Shown here one piece after another: positions 1-13,600 of a stretch of DNA of 64,000 nucleotides (its first letter is position 1; every line of letters starts with the position of its first letter). Source of the stretch: Stenopsyche tienmushanensis (taxonomy: Eukaryota > Arthropoda > Insecta > Trichoptera > Stenopsychidae); contig WACJ01000356.1 of assembly GCA_008973525.1 (NCBI GenBank), positions 186,001 to 250,000 of the forward strand, given 5' to 3'. Below the pieces are notes generated by a model, which worked only from the letters and a program-made list of their open reading frames with translations, was not told the origin of the DNA and made no database searches. The position numbers and the translations under genes are program-made.

Positions 1-783
1 AGCAGGAGAATATTCCCAGCAACACCCTCTGATTAAATAACTTTTACGCTTGGTGCGTATTTTTTGTTTATTGCAAGTGCAGTGTCTGCAATGATTTGCT
101 ACTTTTACAGACCTTTGGCTTGCGCTTATCACTCAATATCTCTAGCATAGTCGATACTACCCAATAACATATAGCGTAAGGAACCTTACCAGTTTAGAGC
201 CAGGGGAGTTTTAAGAACCCTCAAATTTTGTAGATTTTGTAGAAAATTTGAAGATTACCATCAGTAAATAAGACAAACAAGCAATAATTGAAAGAAATTA
301 AATACAATTTTCATAAAGCAAATAAACCACCCCCTTGAAGTAATGCGAAAGACGATACCGAGGAGGCTGATGGAGTAAAAAAGGACTCTTTATATTTCAG
401 AAAGACTTATCCAGTAAAATTAATAAGGACACCTAGAGTAGATTTTCACTGTCTTCCAAGAAAAACCGCTCTTTACAAATTCCCTATTGAGACAGTCATA
501 AAAGTGCCTGTTGATAAGTCTATCCAGGTGGTCTATTGGGTGAGCATTCTAAATGTAGCTCGAAAGTCATGGCTACCTTCAATACCAAGTGATCGAGGAT
601 GTGAATACAGACGAGATGTATGTAACCCATATGGATATTGAAGAGGCCCTAGTTCTGTAGTGCAGTGCTCCGCAATCGTTTCCCACCTGCAACCGACCAA
701 AGTTCTTCCTTAAATTCCGCGGCATATCAAATGCTAAAATTTGATACACTAATATTATATATTTTTATTTCATAAGTATACAT
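1..783. repeat. LINE 3' tail fragment plus dispersed repeat (family A)
   Basis: No host gene is visible. Around 319-400 the sequence resembles the tail found at 27640-27720, downstream of an R1-like LINE fragment (shared ...TTGAAG.AAT.CGAAAG core). From about 420 to 670 the minus strand matches a dispersed repeat (family A) also seen at 8985-9240, 9590-9890 and 12290-12565: a start like GGGCCTCTTCAATATCCAT, then tracts reading TATTGAAG and GCTCACCC. I infer a truncated retrotransposon end joined to a family A copy. Bases 1-300 hold nothing I can assign. Confidence 0.5.
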
Positions 784-1511
784 ACGAGGGATGTTTAGAA
801 AGTAAGTGTACTAGATTTTTTTAGAAAAAATATACAGGATATTATTGATACGCTTGTTGACTATTTTTCCACGTAATCGTCATTCAATGCATTAGGTGAG
901 CCATGGCAGACGCTTCTTTATGCCCTACTCGAAGAACTCTCCCGTCAGATCCTTCCCCCACTTCAGAACCTCTGCATTTGGTCATTGATTGAAAATTTAA
1001 CTCCACCTATGTGTGCTTTCAAGGAGATGAAAAGATGACGATCTTAAGGCGCCAAGTCAGGGGAATACGGGGTATGATTTAAATCATTCAAATCAAATGA
1101 GTCCATAAGCGCCTTGGTTTGATTTTTTGTCCGAAATTGTGGCTTTTAAATTTTTTGGCAGATGGGGAATTGGTGTGACGCTACTGTGATAACTGTTTTT
1201 GACTCAGACGTGTATTGAGCCACCCACTTTTTATCTTCAGTCACAATAGAGCTCGAATAATCCTCACCTTCCAATTCAAGTCGCTCAAAAAAATCGCGGG
1301 CAATATTGACCTGCAGCATTTGGTGGGATCTCTTACTGACATCTTTCACGCAACTGGATACTACAACGTGAGTTTACGCACTACCGTGTTCTTGCTATGC
1401 TTGATTTGTCAAGATATCCTCCTCTATCTCTCAGTATTGCCAAACATTAAACAACAATAAGCCACAGCCCGTTATGATCACAGTACACTTACTTTATGAA
1501 CTTGCCTCGGA
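784..1511 (-). mobile_element. Internally deleted mariner element
   Basis: A relic of a Tc1/mariner DNA transposon. The ends are imperfect inverted repeats: a CGAGG-type terminus followed by AAAGTAAGTGTAC near 784-815, and its reverse complement near 1480-1511. On the minus strand, 1349-1146 reads as the central part of a mariner transposase, with SSIVTEDKKWVAQYTSESK matching the family block around the first catalytic Asp (usually VTGDETW..HYTPESK). The usual GDE is degraded here to EDK. A PYSPDLAP-like block (third catalytic Asp region) follows in the remnant after stops and frame changes. At about 730 bp it is far shorter than a full element (about 1.3 kb). Not functional. Confidence 0.8.
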
Positions 1512-4500
1512 TATAAAAACTATAGTAAACAAAAGTTTCAAAAGTCTTTTAAGCATGACCGCTTTTCATTTCTAAATAATATAAGAGTTGAAATATTTTA
1601 CTCACATGAAAAAGCCAACGGAAATGGAAGTAGTGTTAGGATGGCTTTGCCGGAAATGCGAGGATATTCTTTCTTAACGGAATTCCAGACAAAATTTAAT
1701 TGACCACGTCACATCTGTATCGGCTCAAGGCACACCCGGCGCGGAGCATTGCTGTAGTGGACTGTTAACAGCACAATAATGTTACAATAGTAATTAATGA
1801 TAAAAAAATCTTAAATTTACATTATGATTTGTATAAAAATGAAGCTAATCATTGATTTTTGAATTATACTTTCGTAAATTGGATTGGATTTTGTAATTAT
1901 TATTGCGTAAGGGAGTTCTGTAAAATTTTATCAATTGTAATCAGTTTGAGTTGGTCAATTGGAAATGTCCAGGAATTAATATAAATCAATTAATTTTTGA
2001 ATAGGAAATAGATTCATGAGGATACGGAATTATGGAACGCTGTCAAATAATATGTACTGCAGTGGAAGCCATTATTTTGATATACAACAAATTTTCAATT
2101 CAATATTTATTTCAAAACAACATTAACATTCCTACATTTAACATCTATATAATCATTTTAATTCTGGTCACAATTCAAGCTCACAATCAACGAATTTGAG
2201 TTCTGACCAAAATTCAGGCTTGTAACTAACAAACAAAACCTAATATATAATACACATTTACACAAGCTAAAATTGATAAATAAAAACAATTTGATAATCT
2301 CGCTGAAAAATGGGATATAAATTACATTATAGCATGTCTATTGAATTAATTTTGATAGATTTAAGTGATCTAGATATATGGTAGCAAACGAAAGCTAACA
2401 AAATCAAACGCGTAAATCACAGAAAGATAGAATGCTGCACTTTTACACTATAATAACGTAACCATCATAAATCAACACCTTAAAATATTAGCACATCATT
2501 ACATTCATGTAATATTCCTTAACGGAATAAAAAATTAGAATGAATTATTAAACTTCTTATTGTACAGCAATAAACAGATTTGTTGGAAGAACTAGGCATC
2601 AAGTACTATGATGGAAGACAAGGCTACAAAATTATTTTATCGTAATTAGGCTTTGTTTATATGCTGATCGATATTATCCGATCAGTGCTTTTAGGCTCAT
2701 TGTTTTGCCCAAATGTAACCAAATGATTATGTTCAATGTTCAGCTTGCTCTGATTTAACTATTTTATATTAACATCTTTTGTATCATATTTTTTTGATAA
2801 AGCGATTTGCTAATATTCCGTATTATCTAAATAATACATTAATTTTGAATAACCATAAACCTTTACATATAAATACACTCGATAACTAAACGATGGCTAT
2901 AATATTTGTTTATTAAAGATAATTCATATGTTATGCAATTAAATGCGCAAATCAACAAACACATTTATATATTTTCTAAAAAAATATTATACACCGTTAT
3001 AATAAAATTTAAATATTATTAGTGTAATTTAACCCAGATACAACCAAAAAGTATTTTTTAATAGTCTTAAAAACATTCATTACAAATAAATACGAGGCAG
3101 CAATTTAAGCAACACGATGATATTATTTATATTTGTAAAAATACATTTCTCCTGAATACAGTTCGCATTTAAATACGCTATACAATTGATAATAAAAATA
3201 TTGAAATTCATACTATAAAATGTCTTTAGGGATCTAATAATTCAATTGCAAATAAATACTAACATAATCACAATGAAAAAAAAAAAAAAAGTAATTTGCT
3301 ACACAAGACATGGTAACTAAATTATCACAATAAAAATTAATAATAAATACAACCCATAAATACAACCAGCGAATAAGGTTCATTTTTAAAATAATCATAA
3401 GAAAAATCAGTTTTAATTAAAGCAAAATATAAATACAGTCCCGTAAATGTCATGATTCAAAGCGTACTCGCGGAGATAAAAAAAAGAGAGAGCATAGAAT
3501 TTTAACATCGCTTTGTAATATCGAAGAAACTTTGGCGTAATATGTACTATTTATAGCGTCATTAGAAGAACGCAATACAGTCTATTCACACTGAAAAATT
3601 CATCTGGAAAATATATGTACAACTTTTAAAACTAGTGAAATTTCAATCTAATCAGTGCAAATCTTGTTTTAATAGAAATTAAATAAGTAAATTGAATCAA
3701 TAGGATGATTCGTAATCAGAACATTAAATACCTAAGTTTCGTATAAAATATATTCATTGCGTTGTTTATAAAGATCAAGCTTTAAACAATACGTAATTCT
3801 TGCACATCAAAAAATCGCACAAATCTCAAAAACGCACATTCTAAATTCGATCGTAGAGGATAACCGGCTCTTTTTTAAATCGTTTCAATCAACGCTACCT
3901 AAGTAAGACTATGAAATATTATAATACCATTTGCATCAACGAATTTGGTCCAAAAGTTTCACACAATGCCAATGCGAAATTATCGACTATATTTAGGATG
4001 AACGTACAATTTTGTGATATGATTTTTATATTCTTACGCATATTCTGTGATGCAAATGGCCGCACAATGAAGATTCATGCAGTAGTAGGAGTCGAATTAA
4101 GAAATATTGCAATATCAAAAGTTGTAATACACCTATAAAACTATATTTGTAAATTCACATGCAAGACATTTAGGATACACATAAACGACGTCTAAATAAA
4201 TTTCTACGCGTATTCGAAGAAAAGTAGAACCGTCGAGATGATATATCGATATAAAAAATTGACATTTATTACTATTACGAGCATTGAAAAGATAATAATT
4301 GTAACATCTAATTTTAACACGTTTAATATGATTTTTCTCCCCGCGTAATTATCTCAGATTTGGTATGCAATGTTTAACGTGTTAAAAATAGAATCATTGC
4401 TTCTAAACTTGTTAAAAATCTATAAAATCAACATTTTATGAAATCCAATAGAAAATACTATACAAAATATTTATAATGGAGTCTATAATGTTTATAAAAA

Positions 4501-5570
4501 GTGAAAACATAATACATTTTGATAGTATACGTACGAGATTTGATCTGAGTATTTAAGTGAAGAAATATAATAAGTTTTAAAACTACAAGTCTTTTTTTAG
4601 TGAAGTCTTAGAAGTACCCCCTACATATGTATGCACTTGGATTACTTCGCAATATACATGTTAAAATGTTATATCACAACTCATGTTTTCTTCGACCGTC
4701 ATTCATTCATGAAAACGTACAAGACGATTAGCACGCGCCGTATAGAAAATAATGACACGAGACAATTTTTCAGGTAATCAAGTAAACATACAGAGAAAAA
4801 AATTAAACAAATTCATAGTTTTATTTTAGTGAAACGTTTCTTTAGTGCAGATTATTTATTTTACAATACTGTATATATTTATATTTTCTTTCTACTTGTT
4901 TGATTAAAAATGTACAATAAAATTCATTCAACTGCAATGTTAATCTTATTATTTGGTAGAATTGCAATAAACTATCAAATCGGAGACAGTTCTTATTTAC
5001 AGAAATGTTATTCTTTTAACTAAAGCTTAATTTTTGAATCAATTCAACAATATAATTTCAAATCGTACGTAATTTACATTATATGATAATTTCATACGGT
5101 GTATTGTGTAATAGCTTATTTTCTATACTACACATTGTACATCAAAATCTATGGAACAACTAATCGATCTCAAAAAAAGTATATAAATCTATCACACACT
5201 TAAACATCTATGAATCACATATTTAGAACTCATTTTTTAATTAATTAAAAAAATACCTAAAAATCACTTCGACTAAATCGTGTACGAAGACGGATTGAAA
5301 AATAAAAAAATTGTATCCATCACCGTATCAATAAAATGATAACAATAAAAATGTTCAAAGCTGTACCTGTGGAAAGTGCTTGAAAATTCTAAACCTATAC
5401 AAATTGTTACTAACGGTGCATATATTTACTATACATGCAGCTATCGGCAGTGCCAAAAATATGTGCCGTTTTTATACTTCCGTTTAGAAAAGTTACATAA
5501 AGATAAGGAGCATAAGTTTTATAATTTTAATTTTGTTATACACTTTGAAACGTTATACACGTCTTTATTC
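1512..5570. other. Gene-free AT-rich stretch
   Basis: About 4 kb of very AT-rich sequence with short scattered reading frames and no domain I recognise. It contains a run of A at about 3275-3290. It lies downstream of the MMD-like gene on the minus strand, so part of it could be a long 3' untranslated region, but nothing in the sequence proves this. Confidence 0.5.
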
Positions 5571-5574
5571 AGTT

Positions 5575-5800
5575 TATTTTGATCGGTTTTGTCATTTGGA
5601 CGCGTACAATTTTCGCTCCATCAAATGGAAACAAATCATCAATGACAATGCGGGATTTTAAATGCGAGATATTATTGCATCCACCCTATTCCCCCGATCT
5701 TTTGGATTTTCATTTGTATCCTGAATATTTTGCTTCTAAACTGAAGAATTTTTACAGTACAAATTCAAAAACTATATGCAAAACACGGTATGCGTTTTTG
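5575..5800 (+). mobile_element. Mariner transposase C-terminal fragment
   Basis: The plus-strand frame from about 5625 reads MRDFKCEILLHPPYSPDLL followed by DFHLYPEYFASKLK. This matches the block around the third catalytic Asp of mariner transposases (HPPYSPDLAPSDYHLF...LK). The expected APSD is reduced to L-D. No terminal repeats could be found, so this is a fossil fragment. It stands alone in AT-rich DNA 3' of the MMD-like gene. Confidence 0.75.
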
Positions 5801-5998
5801 GCACTAACGATATATTGCTAGAATATTAGCAACAATATACATGCATCAATCTAAAGACATTTTTAATCGTTATCATTTTATACGAACACAAACATTTTTA
5901 GATATCTGTTAATTTTAATTAAAACGGGATATACAATCATATTTCATGCAACAATCATTTTTTATGGTCGCAGAGTGATTGAAATCGTTCAGCTAATA

Positions 5999-6535
5999 TT
6001 GACCCTTTCGGACCGGAGAGCCGATGTACCACACTCTGATGTAAATCTGATTTTCTGTTAGCTCCGATGCAGCGTGTAACCAGCTTTATAATGAACCAAG
6101 CTTAACAGATTAACCTGTTGATAGCACACCTGAGTGGTGATACTCGGCTTATGACGCCACTCCGGAACAGACAAGGGAGAATAATAAATTTGGACAATGG
6201 TAAGAATGATGCGTGTATCTTAGTTATCAAAACAAACGCCTGCTCTCAAGACAACACGAACGAAGTCGTCGTATATTTGTTAAAAGAGCTTAATAGCTTA
6301 TCCGATGATTAAACTTAAATTTATTGACGTTTAAAATATTCTTTAGAATACGATTTTTTATTGAATAGAAAGTATACACATTTATGAATTTCTATAAAAA
6401 TTGAGAATGTTTAGATGTGTTTACGGCACAACTTTGCCATTGATGCATGAGTGTATGATGAGACGCAAGACATCCGTCTCTGTCTCATGATTTCCGGTCC
6501 GATAGAGTTCCGACTCACATAAATTTCAAAGTCTA
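5999..6535 (+). mobile_element. piggyBac-like MITE, copy 1
   Basis: Non-autonomous element whose left end reads CCCTTTCGGACCGGAGAGCC, preceded by TTGA (a mutated TTAA). It aligns along its length with 31166-31510 (same strand), 52030-52809 (opposite strand) and the 3' part of 59245-59432. Shared landmarks include the GTTTTGATAA/TTATCAAAAC and TTCTTTAGAATACGATTTTT tracts, and the end segment GAGACGCAAGACATCCGTCT. The better preserved copies have TTAA at the ends, which is the piggyBac target. No transposase frame is present. The right end is eroded and its position is approximate. Confidence 0.65.
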
Positions 6536-6539
6536 TAAA

Positions 6540-7601
6540 AAATCTTTGTGTTAATTTCGGAGCATTTTTAATAGTTACAATTTTTTTAAACTCAAATATA
6601 TCGTAGAATTGCACGTTTATAATATAGAAAAATATTAAACGGTAATATCCTAGTAAAATGATCATCTGAAAAAAAAAATTAGATAAATATTATCCAAATT
6701 TACAAACATCTATTCTACAAAAGTGCTATAGATGCATTTACGTCTACCGACACTTAAAAATGGTTCACAAATTGACATACATTTAAAGACAAGACATCAC
6801 TCAATTAGTATTAATTTTACGTTAATTATTATTTCCACAAGATTCGATGGACTGCAGGAACAAAAAGAAATATAAGAATAAATGCAGAGATAAATTATGG
6901 TTCACACAGGGTCGATATTGCACGCAAGTATGCGATTTTATTGTAAATTTATTAATATAACTATAACCAAGTAGACATCCTTTAAATTTAAAATATACAT
7001 TGGCACATGTTAAATATTAAATTAAACAACGTTCGGTATGAAAAATGAGTATTATGAAAATAAGGACATAAAATTAACGATAGGATTTTCACGATTGAAA
7101 AATGTATGTCGCACGTGAACCATCAATATATAAATGACTTTCAAAATATCATTGTATTAAAAATAAACACATAAATACTTATAGCAAAATACAAACATTT
7201 CCAAAAAATTCTTAATTTGTACAATTGTATACATAAAAATATATAATTTCAAATATCATTGGTACAAGTATATTGGTTTAACTACAGGTAAAGCATTATT
7301 AATTTCATCACATTCAAAGAAAAACTATGTACAAAAAGATTTTCTTTCGTTAATAAAAAAAAAACTACACATTGAAACGATGAAGAATTTTACAATATTG
7401 TTTGTTTTTTGCATTCATACAGTAATACTTAGTTTTATACATTCTATTGATTAAAGAGCCTCATTTAGGCTATTCTATGCGAGTATGACACATACACATT
7501 AAGAGTTTAAATACTGTTGAATATCAATAAGGGAGAGATCTCACGTTTGTGAAAAAATAGACAAAAATATAACTATCTAACATCGTAGTACAAATATAAC
7601 A
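6540..7601. other. AT-rich DNA downstream of MMD-like gene
   Basis: No coding signal. This stretch directly follows the MMD stop codon on the minus strand and probably includes its 3' untranslated region. TTTATT motifs on the plus strand (AATAAA on the minus strand) occur, for example near 6947, but AT richness makes them weak evidence. Confidence 0.4.
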
Positions 7602-10600
7602 TTAAAATTCATTGTTTCCTAACGAAAGAGATGGTATACTATTTGATCCTGGTACATCTATCGAAGGATAAAGGTAATTCAAAATGGCCATATAGTGGAT
7701 AAATGCTGCAACGGCTACGAAAACGTGCCATATGGCATGAGCGAATGGTATTCGGCCGTCAGACTTGAAGAATATTACTCCTATTATGTAAAATAATCCG
7801 CCTCGTTTCAGTTCTTCCAATCCAGCAAATTCATACTGAAACGAAATAAAAATAAATTACAAAGACAAAGAAAACATATTATTTACAACGTGTTAAATAA
7901 TTTTTACGATAACTCAGATCAAGGACAACCCTTTATCAGAAGAATTTAATAAAACAATGCACTCAAAATCAGTTCAGACTATCTAATTGAATATCATAGA
8001 TCACGATCAAAGGTAACATCGTAGACATGTCTGAGTTTTAATCATAATATAAATATAACTCATATATAGCGTAAAAACTTACATCAGACATTAGTATGGC
8101 TATTGAAGGACCAATTCCCGTTAATAAATAGAAAAATGTTTCGAGCTGTTTGTATTGTTCATGAAACAATTGCTGGTATGCTATTCCTAAGACCGCAAGT
8201 AGCCATACGACCCAATGCATTTCGTTCAAAACGACGTTTTCTTTGGGAGTGCCGATTGTCAGCCATGGAAAATAGGAACCGGCTATAAACACATAAATCA
8301 TTGCTCGATCACAACGATGGAGAACATGCCTCATGTTGCTGAAAATTAAAACATTTTATTTAGTGTATATTATTTAGCAATAGTTATATTTTCATCTATA
8401 AATACTCACCAATCACTTCTACATAGGAAAACTGAGTGGAAGGTGGTTGAGATGGCGAAGAGCATGCTCAGAGCAGTTCCATAAATACTGGCTGCAATAT
8501 ATTGAGGCATGTCTGCCGATCTTCTAACTAATTCAAATGCCGCTATAATACTCGGCATCGTGCATACTCCATGTGTGATGACATTAGCTATATGCTCCAC
8601 CTGTAAAAAAAATAAAAAATGTGAAAGAAATGTTTGGTTTAATAATAGTCATTGAGGTAACCATATATATGCCTATTCAGGCAATATTGGCTAATTTACA
8701 AATTGAAATATTTCAACAACGAATGAGCGAGCCATTGTTTTCCAGCAATATTTTGCTTAGCGATGAACAATGGGTGGATTCGTCAATAAGCAAAATTGTC
8801 ATATCTGAGGCGATGAAAATCTTCGTGTTATTCATAAAAGCTGTCTACATCAAAAAAATTACTGTTTGATGTGCATTTTGGATGGATTGGGACATAATTT
8901 TTGGAAGATGGTTGTGGAAATACTGTTACAAGCAAGATTAATAATATGATATTAAGTAATTAATATCATCATCATTATCATAGTGCAGCCACAAACAGTC
9001 CACTGCAGAACTATGGGCCTCTTCAATATCCATTCACAGGAAGGGGTTACATCCAACTCGTCTGTATCATGCGTTCACCTCCTCGTTCGCTCGATATTGA
9101 AGGTAGCATAATCTCAGAGTTTCATTTAGAACGCTCACCCAGTGGGTCTCCTGAATGAATGTATATAGATTTTCCTCGGGAGACAGTGAAAAACTACTTT
9201 AGATGACCTTTTTGAATTTATCCAGTCCTTTCTTTCCTTGCATGTAGTCGCAGTAACTTATGTTGATCAATTTTTGGGTCAAAATTGAATGGAAGAGGAT
9301 TAATGATTGAATATCAATGACATTGTTATGGGTATCATAGGGAGATAAAAGAATACAATAGTAATAAACTTACTTTAGACAAAGAAAATGTATCACGCTC
9401 ATATATAACATGAATGGATGATAATATTTAAAGTATAAATGGTTTTCAATTTATTTGACCGAGGGCCAGTTTATGATCATTCATCCCTTCTGATTATTTA
9501 GAATTAAAGAAAAAACATGATGAGTATTTACTAACATTTTACCATTACTTATTAAATGTCAATTGGATATGATTAATTATATCATTATTGTCGTAGAAAT
9601 ACCTATTCATGTGAAAGGGTTACATTCGTCTCGTCTGTCTCATACATTCACCTTTTTGTTTACCCGATATCGAAGACAGCATGACCTTCGAGTTTCATTT
9701 AGAGTGCTCATCTAGTAGGTCAACTAGGCGAATGTATCGAAGGGTGTTTTCACGACCATCTCTCGATAAAGGGTGTGAGGGAATTTTAAAGACTGAGCAG
9801 GTTTTCACGGACTTTCTGGAGCATAAAGATTCCAGTCAATTCTTACCTCGCAAGGGTATTATCGGGTTAGGGCGAAGACATGCTTGATGCTAAAATGATT
9901 AATATCTAAAAATGCTTTTCAAATAATCAATTATGATTATATTGGCCAAATATATGATAAGAAAATTTTGAAGAATGTTTATTACTTGTCGAAGTCTTTC
10001 TAATAGATCCCCGATGAAGCATACAGTGCAAACCGATTGTAAGGATTGTTAAGAGATAGGACGACCATATAATTTGTCTCTGTCATCGCACACTTCCGGT
10101 TTCATTCCTTCTTCCAACTGCTTTCCGCCCACCATCAATTAATGTCCGGATATTCTACCCGCATTTGTTAGCATAAGATTCCCATACTGCCTACATTCTT
10201 CTGGAGCGCAAAATCATCGGACGTTAAAATTGCCAACCCATTTCATAAATTTGATATTATGATACAGTTTAAACTGTAAAAAATCTGATAATTTTAGAAA
10301 CAGCCCTAGATGTAATATAGTACATTACACATGGAAAATATGCATCATAATTAAGTATAAATATATGTTCTCTTTTAATTAAAAAAAAAAAAAAAAAAAG
10401 ATTCAGCCATATATTTTTGCTACTGATTAATGGCACATAATTAAGTAATAAAAAAACTGATTAGATCTTACCAAATGGATTACAGCATTGTCTCATAAAA
10501 GATTTCTAATCAAAGATATGATTAATTGCAGCACGATAAAATTGGGCAATCTATCAATATTATTTTAGGACAAATTTGTTATATCGATAACATATGTGGA

Positions 10601-13600
10601 TAAAGCATGTTTCCGTGTTTTATTATCTATTATACATAATTTCAGATAATCTTTGAGGCATAATGCCGGATAAAAATATGTAAAATTTATATGTAATTTT
10701 CTGTAATTCTAAGACGTACAACAATTGAACTTTTCCGGTCATTCAATCTCGGGCCAAAGATCATACAGTTGAAATATGTACATATAATTTATCTCATATA
10801 AATATAAATGCTGTCAGAGGAGAAAGAGCAGAATATATTGTCTTTTCTCTAATTGATAGGACTTTAGACCTTGATTTGGAAAAAATAACTACTGAGACGA
10901 TTAATAAATTCGAGCCACGAGTCTGTGCTAATTGCAATTACGATATAATATATATATATATAACGACAATATATTCATGATTTTCCTGGTTCACATTAAG
11001 TGAGAAGTTATAATTTAGAAGCCTTTAGATAATCCGAGAATTCTGGTTTTTGAAGGAAATTATTACGTATCCAAACATATATTATATTTGAATTATCATA
11101 TGAAATATAATTTATATACATAACAATTTTTACATGGAGATAATTCAGGTATATTTTTCCCTAGTGTCCTGTAAATTCTGTCTTTATAGATTCTCCTCTT
11201 AAACGTCTAAAATAATCTTAGGTATATCATATGTATAGCTGCTGCATGAAATTATCCATCTTATCCATCTATAAAGAAAGTCTATATCCAATCTATTGAT
11301 GTTACAAAATAAACAGATAATTTTGATAAACACACCGAAAAAGATTCTATGATAGATAAAATAATTATAGCTATCTTGCAGGGTATTTTTATTAGATATA
11401 CATTAAGATAGTTGAAAAGATTCATTCTATCGATGATGAAAAAAGAGCAGCCATTGTATTTACGTAGGTAATTTTGGTAAAAAATATCATTTAAATTGTA
11501 ATTGTGTTATCTTTGATTTTTTTCCCTCTGAATTACCAAAAAAATACAATAATCTTTATCGGCATTGTTAGAACGGTTTGATCGACGAAAGACTAATTAT
11601 GAAAAGTTGCTTTTATATACATTTGAATGTTAATAATTGGGAAATTTCTTCACGCATTACTGCTGTCTATCAAGTGAAAGTGGTTGTGCTTGTCGTTTTA
11701 TGGTCAGCCTAGTTTGTGGGAAGTGAGTAAAACGATATATGTACTACAAAAATACCCGTTTACCTTGTCATGTGGTATGTAATAACCAGAGATAATTAGC
11801 AAATTACAACAAAGTAAATACATATCCAGAATCATTACATAATAATGATATTAATATAGAATTCTTGTTGCTTTAGATTTATTTGAAAGTCATAAACACA
11901 AGCTCAGTTTGAAATAGATTTGATATAAATTGAAGTAACTTATGTTGATCAATTTTTGGGTCAAAATTGAATGGAAGAGGATTAATGATTGAATATCAAT
12001 GACATTGTTATAGGTATCATAGGGAGATAAAAGAATACAATTGTAATGAACTTACTTTAGACAAAGAAAACATATCATGCTCATATGTAACATGAATGGA
12101 TGATAATATTTAAAGTATAAATGGTTTTCAATTTATTTGACCGAGGGCCAGTTTATGATCATTTATCCCTTCTGATTATTCAGAATTAAAGAAAAAACAT
12201 GATGAGTATTTACTAACATTTTACCATGACTTATTAAATGTCAATTGGATATGATTAATTATATCATTATTGTCGTAGAAATATTTATTCATAGGAAAGG
12301 GTTACATCCGTCTTGTCTGTATCTACATTCACTTCTTCGTTTGCTCAATATTGAAGACAGCATGACCTTCTATTTTCATTTTGAATGCTCGTCTAGTAGG
12401 TCACCTAGGTGAATGTATCGAAGGGTGTTTTCATAACTATCTCTCGATAAAGAGTGTGGGGGATTTTTAAAGACTGAGCAATTTTTCTCGGACCTTCTGG
12501 AGCATAAAGAATCTAGTCCATTCTTACTTAGCAAAGGGTATTATCAGGTTAGGGCAAAGACATACATGATGCTTGAATGCAACTTGGATTCACTCTTACA
12601 CTAATTGAAGGAGTCTTCCGTCATTATTATATGTGGAAGGTAGCAAATTGTGATTTATTACATTTACATTACATGAAAGTCCTTTTATCAAACAATATTT
12701 CAACCCAAGTTTTTTTTTCTATTAATTTGGTTTGGAACGGTCGGTGCAAATATGATACAACGTCAGTATCGCCAGTATTCATAGTGAAACTAATTTAATA
12801 ACAAGTCAAAAAGGTTCATCGCTATTATAATAATCATATGCAGATCGTACTACGTGCAAGTCTCGTTGATATTCCCAACAGGTTTTTATTTAATTGCTAT
12901 CTGCATTTTTAATCATGTTTTTATAATTCGTCGCTTATTAATATCGTATATTCAATGTCATACAAAAGTAAGTAAGTATTGATTCCACGCTCTTAAAAAT
13001 GTAGCCTTGACATTACAAATACAGGGCTTCTTACGTGCAGTTGAACGTTTTCTTGCACATCATACGGCAATAGAACATGTATGTCAAATGCAGAGCCGTC
13101 GATCATTGTACATTGCCCCCTTCTAACAAAAAATCATAATCAGTAAACTTGTACGACAAACAGATGCATAACTTGTAAACATAAATTTACATTAGAAAAA
13201 CAAACATGATGTATGTGACATTCATGAAAAAAATTGACATTGTTATTAACAATTCTATTTTTGTACAAATAATATAAAATATGCTATTGGCACTTGAAGT
13301 TTATTTGAACAGTAGTTGAGGGTTTACCTGTATTGATTTAGGCATTAACTCGAGTGAGTCAATATATTTTTAGGGATTATAAATGAAGGTCAACGTTATC
13401 AAATCAATGATATGTAATCAAAACTAGAAGCACATGCTTCAAATCGAGTACAATCTGATAAAAAATAATAACGATAATGAAAACAATGAAACTTATTTGG
13501 AAATAAAAATTAGAGTTCCAAATTTTTATCATCTGGTTATGATCTCATTACGGGAAGAATGTTAAAGGAACTTCCCAACAAATGATTTAAGCTCTTGGTA

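Noticed and set aside
10948..10965. TA microsatellites (also near 18090, 22860 and 28185) as functional elements
   Set aside because: Short TA runs are expected in AT-rich DNA and show no associated feature.
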